From Rugalucina vietnamica (Eukaryota > Mollusca > Bivalvia > Lucinida > Lucinidae), in contig OZ024869.1 in assembly GCA_964017185.1 (NCBI GenBank), positions 53,346,761 through 53,410,760 of the forward strand: a DNA stretch of 64,000 nt, given 5' to 3'. Both the position numbers and the translations under genes were made by a program. Below are positions 22,601 through 31,125 of this stretch, one piece after another. The notes beneath the pieces were generated by a model, which saw only the letters and a list, made by a program, of their open reading frames with translations, did not search any database and was not told where the DNA came from. Each line of letters starts with the position of its first letter. Position 1 is the first letter of the stretch.

Positions 22601-25137
22601 TTCTCAAAAGGAATTGCAAAGCGTCTCTATGCTACATTTGAAATTTATGATAACGGCCTTGACACAAGATACATATTAATGAAATAATTGGTCTAACAAC
22701 AGGTTCAATTATGGCCAATTTTATGCCTGCTATACAGATGGCACTGCAGAGGTGCGATTTACCTATCCCATGAGCCGTTTCTATTTATAGCAACACCGTT
22801 TCAGGCCTGCTACATCATCACATGTTATCGGTATGGGGGAAATTAGTACTGTGCCTTTCCAATACCTATTATCAGCAGATGCAGACTTTCTCCTATTCAT
22901 CTACTTTTGTTAATACTTTATGAGGGCATGTTGGAATAGCTAACTATTTCAACTACACTTTTCTTGAGCAAGCCTACCATATGCAAATTACCAGTATTAA
23001 GTGCACATTATATTGTCATACACTTATAAATGTGCCACCTCTTGGGAAAACCAACAATGTGGTTTCCGAACAGGTCTGACACAAATCAGGCTGCACAGTC
23101 ACAGAAGCAGGCTAGGAGCTTGAAATTTCGGATTTAAGAAGAAGAGGAAGTGTACTATCCGTGTAGCGAAAACAAAGGCGCTGATCAGCTTCGCGGTTAC
23201 CGCGAAGCTGATCTGCGTCTTTGTTTTCGCATATGCAGATTGTTGGTTTTCTCACGAGGTGGCTCAAATGCCTGTACTTTTTCAAATACCAAATATTTAC
23301 AAGAGAAATACAGGTCCCAGTAAATCTTTTTGGCTAATTACAAAGTATAGCAACAGTTTGCAAGTCTGAAAATTCAGGAACACAAGTCTGTTGCTGTAAA
23401 GAATATCATTACGAAAACATGCCTGTGCAATAAACTGAGATTTTTTAGCTGCAAAAGTGAAAAATTTTATTTAATACAAAATTGTTTATATGTTTCTTAT
23501 TTTTGCTCAAAACATAGATTGTGGGTACCAACAATCTATGTTTTGGAGCAAAAATAAGACAAATACATGTAGGTATATCCCTTTATACCCCAGTTTTAAT
23601 ATATATAAAAGTGGGGTTCAAGGGGGGTATACATTAAACGGACATGTTATCCTGATGAAAATTGAGCCTCCACATGGGAAAACCAACAATCTGCATAGGC
23701 GAAAACAAAGACGCAGCTCAGCTTCGCGTTAACCGCGAAGCTGATCAGCCCCTTTGTTTTCCCTACACAGATAGTACAATTCCTCTTCCACTTAAATCCA
23801 AAATTTCAAGCTTCCAGCCTGCTTCTGTGACTGTACAGGTCGGTTTGTGTCAGACCTGTTCAGAAACCAAATTGTTGGTTTTCCCACAAGGCGGCTCAAT
23901 TACCTTCTGTGAGCACCTTCAGCATTTCCATATGTTCTTTGTCTAGTGCATGAAATATCAAAGGATCACCAGATGTTGATGTCATGTTTGGATTTACACC
24001 TTTCTCTATTAGCAGTGATACAATCTTAAAGGAAAGAGAATAGCAATTTTAAGAAACATTTTACTACACATTATAATTATCAAGTAACAAGTTAACATTT
24101 GAAACATTTTCTTTTCTTTAACACGTAGCAACAGTGCATGTTGTTAATAAAAAATAAGCCCATGGTACATGTATAAAAATTATTAAAAATATTCATAATC
24201 ACCATTTGTTTTGTATGCTTTATGAACATTAAATGACATCACAATTGATTTACCAATGCATTAAATGCTTACATAAACATGATATACATGTACATGGATC
24301 TATACAACAAATGAGCCGGGTCACAAGAAATGTGGATTTTTTGCATATGCAAAAAATGACACAGATCAGCTGTGCAGTTAGTGCACAGATGCTGTTCAGT
24401 GCTTTTGTTTTAGCTTCTGGGATAGTACAATTCCTCTTCTTTTTAAACCCAAAATTTCAAACTTCTAGGCTCTAGCCTTCTTCTATGACTGTAAATGCAG
24501 GTTTGACTCAGATCTGCTCAGAAACCCCAAAGATCAGTTTTCTTGTGTTGAGGCTCAAATATATGTAGTTACCTGCTTAAGATTTTTCTTTACTGCATCT
24601 TCAAGGGGGTTGGGGTCTGACTCACTGTGTTTATAGATGTCTGCTCCTTTCTCTATCAGATATATACCTAGCTCCTCAAAACCTGTGTCATGTGGTTATA
24701 ATGAATTACATATAATTAATTTTACATTATTTTGCATCAAGTGTTCAATTTTTTTTTTTCAAAGATAAACTTTCTTTTTTTGCTTAAGCATCTAAAGGAT
24801 GATACAAGCTTTAGGACAATAGTTCTGGGTAAACAATGAGTCGACCCATATTTCTTATTTTATAATATTTTAAAACAGTAAATACTGTTTTATTAAGCCT
24901 AACTTCAGATTAATACCAACTTGAAAAATTTATGATGACTGAAAAATTTGTATAAAAGATTATTGTAATCACTTACCAAGTGTTATTGCATGCTGCAGTG
25001 GAGTCCAGGCATAAAAGAGACAGTTTATATCAACACCACCATCTATCAACTCCTCTACTTTCTGTCTGTCATTGTCTTGAATGGCAAGGTGAAGTTGTTG
25101 CTCCAGCTTCATCTTTATTTGACAAATTTCCTTAAGC
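19678..25137 (-). CDS. Ankyrin-repeat protein, five exons (5' end uncertain)
   Basis: Five minus-strand exons join in phase: 25137-24977, 24682-24573, 24024-23904, 20853-20651 and 19899-19678 (TGA at 19678-19680). From the ATG at 25110-25112 this gives 263 residues. Each intron has GT and AG borders. The product is almost entirely ankyrin repeats: EQQLHLAIQDNDRQKVEELI, GVDINC..WTPLQHAI, LIEKGADIY, LLIEKGVNPN, DVNCENEKGMSPLFLASQNG, LLDAGADPNFQ..QTPLIVA, NGADVNIKDEDGWTALWHAY and LLLKSGADKDIVNGDGQTLL. It ends in an acidic helix and FGRAWMT. No signal peptide, membrane segment or second domain, so a cytosolic or nuclear binding scaffold is likely; the partner cannot be told. The first exon stays open upstream of that ATG to an acceptor-like CAG at 25138-25140, so an earlier exon may exist. 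Introns 2-4 are rich in MITEs. Confidence 0.88.
20152..20373. mobile_element. MITE of the TGAGCC/GGCTCA family in intron 4, TA duplication
   Basis: Starts ggtgccgcgtggcgagaaaa and ends atgacacggctca, with TA on both sides (20150-20151, 20374-20375). The palindrome ttggcagttactgcgaagctgatc is intact. Confidence 0.75.
20546..20637. repeat. Remnant of the TGAGCC MITE beside exon 4
   Basis: tgagctgtgcaatgagaaaa is followed directly by ttttgtttcagacctggtcg and gaaaccccaaa, so the palindromic middle is deleted. It ends about 13 bases from the exon 4 border. Confidence 0.6.
21640..22276. mobile_element. CpG-rich 637-bp element with 45-bp inverted ends
   Basis: Left end CAGCAGTCACACATTCGCGT then ATAAGCCAAACGTGCGCCGG; the right end on the opposite strand reads CAGCAGTCAAGCTGTAGCGT then ATAACCCGAACGCGCGCCGG. 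The interior is packed with short gcgcgttc, gcacgtt, cacgcc and tatacgc motifs in both orientations, a sharp rise in CpG against the AT-rich intron around it. No coding frame, and no clear target duplication. Lies in intron 3 of the ankyrin gene. Confidence 0.75.
23031..23266. mobile_element. MITE of the TGAGCC/GGCTCA family, AA duplication
   Basis: Full-length copy in the orientation of 8442-8669, AA on both sides (23029-23030, 23267-23268). The palindrome gatcagcttcgcggttaccg then cgaagctgatc is perfect. Confidence 0.85.
23502..23560. repeat. Hairpin repeat, third copy
   Basis: tgctcaaaacatagattgtg and caatctatgttttggagca pair around gggtaccaa, giving the tightest hairpin of the three copies (see 5971-6062). 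The outer flanks cttatttt and aaaataag also pair. Confidence 0.7.
23663..23898. mobile_element. MITE of the TGAGCC/GGCTCA family, abutting the exon 3 splice donor, AT duplication
   Basis: Full-length copy, AT on both sides (23661-23662, 23899-23900). Its right end lies inside the splice donor of ankyrin exon 3: on the minus strand the donor is GTAATT, in which position +5 comes from the target duplication and +6 from the element. Confidence 0.85.
24312..24557. mobile_element. MITE of the TGAGCC/GGCTCA family in intron 2, AA duplication
   Basis: Full-length but diverged copy with AA on both sides (24310-24311, 24558-24559). It ends 15 bases from the exon 2 donor. Confidence 0.75.
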
Positions 25138-25226
25138 CTGTGATAATATAAAAGTATATTGAGCTTCAGATAATATTGAAACAGTCATTTACAAAACTTA
25201 TTTTATTAAAATAACTAAAACCTACT

Positions 25227-25431
25227 AGCCTCTGCGACATTTCGTCAAAAATTACATTTGTCGAAAATGTCCCCATGCCCAGACCTTTACCCTAACCCTA
25301 GTGGTTGGTGGCTCAAAATGTGGACATATAGGCTAGTCTTCTATGGAATAAATCTCAAAATTTCGCGGTGAATATTTTTGAAGTTACAACATTTTCGACA
25401 AAACACATTTTCGACGAAACGTCGTGCATAG
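25227..25431. mobile_element. 205-bp MITE with 8-bp target duplication AACCTACT
   Basis: AACCTACT at 25219-25226 and 25432-25439. The ends are loosely inverted (tgcgacatttcgtc at the left; gacgaaacgtcgtgca at the right), with a second pair tttgtcgaaaatgt / acattttcgacaaa further in. Just upstream of the first ankyrin exon. Confidence 0.65.
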
Positions 25432-25760
25432 AACCTACTCAACCTAGGGCCTCTCCCTTACTGTGCCAGCATTCTACTAAGCTACTGAGACACAAGGTGA
25501 ACCGGTTATATTTTCCCCCTGCTTAATTAGATTTATCTACAAATCTACTAGTAATCATATAGAAACTGACAAGCCAGTCTATTTCGTAGACTAAAACTGA
25601 GGACTGTCTGAATGACAATACACTTTACAAATATTGCACTGTTCCATTCCTTGTCTGTACATAATGGATTGACAAAAATGCCATACCCTTAACTGTATGT
25701 CTACTTGATTTGCAAGGACCCACACTGGCCACCAAATGCCAGTTTATTATTGTGTTTTTT

Positions 25761-25836
25761 CCAAGGGGTGGTTACCTGTAATTCCAATATTTATCATATG
25801 TAGGCTGGGAACCAGCAGATAATGCAAAAAGTGGAA
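25761..25836. repeat. Partial copy of the 176-bp palindrome family
   Basis: ggttacctgtaattccaata and ggaaccagcagataatgcaa match the right arm of the palindrome at 14224-14399. Confidence 0.6.
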
Positions 25837-26564
25837 AGAAAGCCACAGAAAGTCGCGAAAACTTGTGACATTTATATTTTGGCAGTGGCTAGGGCTACGG
25901 TACCGTATCTTTAGCCTGTTGGCTAGGGATATGGTACCGTATCCCTAGCCTGGTGGCTAGAGATACGGTACCGTATCCCTAGCCTATATATCGGAAATGG
26001 CTAAAGGTACGGTATAGACTAAAAATCGATAATCTAATATTTTCAGGTGAGTTTTAAGTTGAATCATTGCAAGTATCCTACATGGCTAAAGGTGCGGAAG
26101 ACTAAAAACACAGACTAATGTATAAAGTTGACTGAGAGATTTCAATTTTTTTTCTAACCCCATGGAACAAAATTTTCAATTGTTACATTTGAGTGTGTGT
26201 TTGTGCAATATCACCATTATCTACAATTATTTGACCGACATCAAAGGATAAAAGACCAACTCGCAGTATGAAAGTTTATAACGATGCATGAAGATAATAA
26301 CAAGATAATATTAGCCTTAATTAGTTGCTTAACCATCAATACGATATCCGCGCCTCAATGTGCGAACAAAAAACAAAACAGTAATGAAGTGTTGATTTAT
26401 TTTGTCCTACCGCTAAACCCCTGAAGTAAGACATTGACATTGTTTAATTTGCCAATTATTATTCGGCGAATGCTTTTAACTTTTGTTATGGTTAAGTAAG
26501 TAACTGCAATATAAAACAATTAAGCTATTACTCATTTCAATCGCCATACAATTTTAAAACATGC

Positions 26565-26810
26565 ATGCAAATCTTGATTCATACCGTCAGAATGACTCAT
26601 CTGCTTCAAATCGGGCAAAAAGTTGAAAACTTTCAAGCATTTGAAAGTGCTATTGAGCGCTATCAGAATGCCGAAAGCGTTCAGTTCTTTAAGAGAGATA
26701 GAAGTGTAGAAAAGGCGCAAGTGCGTATTCCGTATAAGTTGAACGAAAGACTAAAATACTATGTTACATTCAGGTGTATTCACGGTGGCAAGAACTTCAG
26801 GAGTGGGAGA

Positions 26811-26861
<51 letters not shown>

Positions 26862-26879
26862 AACTTGGGTTACATGTAA
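26565..26879 (+). pseudogene. Truncated ZSWIM3/FAR1-like DNA-binding ORF inside the MULE
   Basis: Residues about 10-80 of the 104-residue frame (MTHLLQIGQKVENFQAFESA and on to YYVTFRCIHGGKNFRSG) match the pattern I know from the N-terminal domain of ZSWIM3-type and FAR1-like proteins, which derive from MULE transposases: a G..F.sfe.fe...Y start, a basic region, then YY..frCiHGGK. The second ATG (26592) is the likelier start. Right after FRSG the frame enters a tcta tetranucleotide run and reads only YLSI repeats, so the rest of the domain and the catalytic core are gone. Could be a captured first exon or a deleted transposase. Family assignment needs a profile search. Confidence 0.6.
26812..26860. 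repeat. (TCTA)n microsatellite
   Basis: About twelve uninterrupted tcta/atct units, exactly at the point where the MULE reading frame loses its conserved segment. Confidence 0.9.
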
Positions 26880-27773
26880 AACATGTCTTTATCAAAGGGC
26901 TGCAGATAAAGACACGGCGTAAATTTGAATTGTGGCTCTCCACGTCAGTGCATTTACTTTAAAATTTAAAACAAAGTAATTTGACACCTTCTAAAACTTG
27001 CGCTTTCTAAGTTAGAATTTGCAGTTGAAAAAATTGTCTATCAAAGAACTCTTTCCGTAAATTATGATATAATTTTACGCTTGGTTTACACGTTTTCTTG
27101 TTCTCGTGATTGTTCTTTATGCGCTTATTTTAAATTGGAAATCATGTTGTGATACTTTGGCAATTACTGTTTAACTTAAGATGTCGATCGATTGTTTTCT
27201 TTTTGCGTCGAAATGATTGAGGTACATGTATGTTCCTTTATCTAAGGAGCTTTTTTTATTTAAAAGTTAACAAGCGATTTTCCATTAAAATCCAGTAATA
27301 AATTGCCTAAAATGCAATCGAAATATAACGTTTTTATACCAGATCTAATGACCAAGACTAGCCAAACTGATACTCCAAAAATATGTTCGAAAAAATGCAA
27401 ACCGCCTTTGTCTCGTACGATTATTAGTTGTTATATATATATATGCATAATTTCCCAAGCAATTAAAAACAATTAACGCTACTACTGTTAAGATAATTGC
27501 GCATGTGTAGAGCTTTCGCAACCATGAAACTGTGAGAAAAGTAAGACACCCGTAGATGTTTATTTTCATGATTCATTAGGAAACTTGCCATGCTTTAACT
27601 TAAAACTCACCTGAAAATATTATATTATCGATTTTTGATCTATACCGTACCTTTAGCCATTACCGATATATAGGCTACAGATACGGTACCGTAACCCTAG
27701 CCCACAGCACAGGCTAAAGATACGATACCGTATCCCTAGCCACTGCCTTATATTTTTCACATCTCATTAGGAC

Positions 27774-28503
27774 GACACTGGCTATCCGCACGACGGTCGT
27801 GCCGATAACGCTGCTTATCGGCACGACCGTCGTGCGGATAAGCGGCGTTATCCGCACGACAGGGAAATCGATATCCAAATGTTAAAAAATTTCAGAAGTG
27901 GATACATTTTAAGTTGATAAATATTATAGACTGGCTTCAAAACTGACACATGATATTACACATGCAGGAATTTTTCACTTTTTTGATTAACAAAATTGTT
28001 ATTTTGCTGAAATTGGCTTACCTGTGAATTTACCTGCAATAATCAGTCATGCGTATGCGTAAATGAGAGTAATTATCTTAAACTTAATAATAAAATAATG
28101 TGGTAATCCAAAAGGATAAACAGCCTTTGATTTTAACAATGCAGTATGGAAACATTTCAGTAACACAATTAAAAAAAATGCAATTGTTATATTTTTCTCC
28201 GCTGTTAGAAATCTACTGTGATTCAGTTTAAATCAGCTGGATTAGCTTTCTTATTCATAAAAAATGTTAATTTCGAATACATTTCAATAGATAAACACAT
28301 AATCAATCTATTTAATGGCAAATTAATAGTTCAATGCATACGTATGCTTATTCGAAAATCTTATACTCCCGTCGTGCCGATAGCCAATACCTGTAGCATT
28401 GGCTATCCGCACGACGGTCGGGCCGATAACGCCGCTTATCGGCACGACCGTCGTGCGGATAACGCCGCTTATCGGCACGACCGTCGTGCGGATAACCTCA
28501 GCC
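27774..28503. mobile_element. 730-bp element with palindromic ends and 9-bp target duplication
   Basis: CATTAGGAC flanks it at 27765-27773 and 28504-28512. Both ends are built from the same palindrome, ttatcggcacgaccgtcgtg then cggataa, present about one and a half times at the left and two and a half times at the right, joined by gccgc spacers. The middle (27870-28360) is AT-rich and non-coding. The open frame across the right end is a by-product of the palindromes (RADNAAYRHDR repeats). The 9-bp duplication again suggests a Mutator-like transposase acting in trans. Confidence 0.8.
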
Positions 28504-28512
28504 CATTAGGAC

Positions 28513-29420
28513 AGTCTGGTGGACATAATACTTACAAAACAAAGATTGACTCTCTTTATCAAAGTTAATTACATTAAAGACATAAAAAATTAAGTAGCCA
28601 TAAATTTTACGAAAAAAAATTGTTTTTTTCGGCACTGGAAGGCGTCCTTAGCTACAAGGCAAAAGTAATCCAAATGCCAGACTGGTTACTTTAGGAAAGT
28701 TGATAAAAGCCGGACGTGTAATATCTGAAACCGGACGAGTAAATAAGGCACTATCCGCTTGTGGTAGTCCTTTAAACATGTTTTAATATGAGCAACGTAT
28801 CTGTGACTGTAGTTGGTAGACTTTTATAGTGATAAATTCTTCTTGGGAAAGAAAAGACCACTCGAAAACAGTCTTAAATAATTTTGTTTTTTACTCCAAC
28901 CTCGCTAAGATGTAAACAAGTGCAACAGTGCAAAAGGATGGTTAAAAATTAGAACGTATGTAGATTTAATATTGCCTTACTTTTTTATTTCCTCACAAAG
29001 TATCTCTCAATGAATAATATAAATGCGTGGTATTCTACTGTGTATCACTGCCTCTGGCTCATACATATATTTTTCTTCGTGTTCTTTACTGGTTACATAG
29101 GGTTGTTCCAGATAATATGCAGAACAAGAAATATCTTTAAAAAGATGATTGTCGGAGAAGGACTAGGATGCTAGTTCAGCTTTCAATGACATATTCCGTT
29201 GCTCTTCGCTACCCCTTCGACATCGAAGATAAAGGTCAAAATCACATCACAGAACCACTGATCACAAAGACTAAGGGCTGTTTGCTACAATGAAAAAAAA
29301 AAATCAAAAAATCGCGAGTTGCTGATCTTATAAAGAATCATTGACTATTTGGCCTGTATATGCCTATACTTTAGCAGCCCAGAACACTGTTATTAAGCTC
29401 CTGATGCTGATCCTTTATGT
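28513..29420. other. No gene recognised
   Basis: Unique-looking AT-rich sequence between the palindrome element and the LINE tail. No domain-bearing frame or clear inverted repeat. Confidence 0.45.
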
Positions 29421-31125
29421 AACTCAACTCAACTCAACTTTATTTGCAAATCATATAACATTTGACAATGGATACATGAAATGCGCCCATAAAAGGCAGT
29501 GAATAACAAAAAGACAAACTATTCCACCCACCCCACAAAAATCACTTCGGAGTGCCGGACTGTGCCCGGAAATATCCGGTCGATTCCGTAAGGAATCGCC
29601 GAACTTGTCGAATGCGCCTACTAAAGACCGGGACCAATCGAGCACTCCCATCACATGCAGTCCATGGTCCAGAAAAGCCAGCACAAACAACGAGATGCTG
29701 CCTTTAACAGACCATGAACTACATATACCTCACCTAGTGGATACTCCACAACTGAGCAAATAACAAAACTTACTAGTTTATCACATATACTACATGCACA
29801 ACAAATAAACAGCAATATGGGAGTAGAAAATGTGTGAAGACACACTGAATCAGAGCACCACACATCAACCATCAAAAGTCACCAACTTATAAAATTAAGC
29901 CCTTAACTTCAAAATTCTCTCTTCAGAGAGAGATGAAAGTAACTGGTATACCAAGTGAATCAAATTGGAATCTTCAGTGGACATAAGCCAAATTAATTTA
30001 TCTTTGTCATTCAATCTTTCAGTATTTGGATACAGTTCATGGATCTTTGATAGATTAGTATTCCTGACATCATTTAAAACTGGACATTTTAAGAGAAAAT
30101 GTATTTCATCTTCTACATTATTTTTTCATAATTTGCATAATCTTTTGTCTGCACTGATATTTTTATAACGACCTTGTTCTATTTCAAGTTTGTGATTACT
30201 GATTCTGAATTTACAAAGATTTCTTCTTTGATTTCTGCTACCAAATTGCAAATATTTTTCCATTGTAAAATTTTGTTTAAAAAGACTATACGTTCTTAAC
30301 TTGTTACCTGTGTGTTTATTTTCACCATGAGTAGACTGTGTTTTTTCTTTCCAATTAAGAATAAATTTAGTTATTAAAGCATTTAAAACTTTTCTGTATA
30401 AATATTTAGAATTGCTATTTAAATCAGCCTTAATGTTCAAGTAAGATAAGATGCTTTTTATGAAATTAACCCATGAATCAATTCCTTTATTACTTAAATC
30501 AACAGATAATCTGTATGCTTCCGTTAAGAGATTATTTTTTGATTTTTGTATGTGAGTTAAATATTTAAACATATTAGCTATAATTTGAATAAGGAGGGGG
30601 TATCGACCTGTTTCTCCTCGAACAGCAAGATTAGTTGCCTTTGAACTTACCCTAAGTATATATTTACAAAACTTTAAGTGTAACTTTTCTTGAGGTAACT
30701 TATCATACATGTTAAGTAAATAATTATCTTGTTTGGATAGAAGTTTACTTGATGAAAAAGTTCCCCATATTTCACAACCATATGTAAGAATTGGTTTAAT
30801 TGTATGATCAAAAATGTGGAAGCTTGTTTTTATATTAGGAGGTTGTGGATAAAAAGACTTTGATAATTTAAATTGACCCTTTAATCCCTTAAGATAAAGA
30901 TTATGTTTTGCTTCATTAAAGCAACCCAAATGATTGTAAGTGACCCCGAGATAAGTATAAGATTTAACATTTTCAATATCCTTTCCTTGAAAGGTAATAT
31001 GCACATCTTTCAATCTTCTACTAGAACTAAAAACTAAAGATTTTGTTTTATCTAAATTAACATTCATTCCCCAATCCTTGCAGAAAGATGAAAGTTTTGT
31101 AATACAGTTTTGAAGTCCTTTTTCA
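29421..31125 (-). mobile_element. 5'-truncated non-LTR retrotransposon (LINE)
   Basis: Minus-strand element carrying only the C-terminal part of ORF2, a 3' UTR and a tail of repeated GTTGA units just after AATAAA (plus-strand aactcaactcaactcaactt at 29421-29440). The left part of ORF2 is lost at about 31125, where a short gtgggacgttaaaccccaat segment, common at the ends of molluscan repeats, begins. Such 5' truncation is normal for target-primed reverse transcription. Confidence 0.85.
29895..31067 (-). pseudogene. LINE ORF2 C-terminal part with one nonsense codon
   Basis: The frame begins within the last part of the reverse transcriptase (MNVNLDKTKSLVFSSSRR, then SYTYLGVTYN, a typical LINE thumb-side motif), continues through LTYGCEIWGT and a long basic connector, and reaches a TGA at 30126-30128. 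It then stays open in the same frame for 76 codons to the TAA at 29895-29897. The stop falls at the second cysteine position of a C-terminal zinc knuckle: C-x2-[stop]-x8-H-x4-C (RLCKL, stop, KNNVEDEIHFLLKC). So one base change broke the last motif, in a copy already lacking its 5' half. The clade (CR1, Jockey or other) cannot be fixed from this portion. Confidence 0.85.

Larger units (their letters stand above)
25881..27747. mobile_element. Mutator-like (MULE) element, 9-bp duplication, about 165-195 bp inverted ends
   Basis: TTATATTTT occurs immediately before (25872-25880) and after (27748-27756). The left terminal repeat (25881-26073) and right one (27584-27747) are inverted copies beginning GGCAGTGGCTAGGG. 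Both contain repeated ggctagggatacggtaccgt palindromic units and a shared inner part (atcgataatctaatattttc). The left copy has one extra unit of about 32 bases. A target duplication of 9 bases with long inverted ends is typical of Mutator-like elements. The interior has a truncated frame at 26565-26879 with a DNA-binding-like segment but no transposase core. Confidence 0.85.

Noticed and set aside
26774-26962. Second frame across the MULE with YLSI repeats
   Set aside because: Mostly a translated tcta microsatellite. The conserved segment is in the other frame.
27776-28500. CRISPR-like array of palindromic repeats
   Set aside because: Repeats are contiguous palindromes without unique spacers, in a eukaryotic sequence. 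The 9-bp duplication identifies a transposon.
28218-28568. 116-codon frame with RADNAAYRHDR repeats
   Set aside because: The repeats are the translation of palindromic DNA units at the end of the 27774-28503 element. No codon-level sign of selection.
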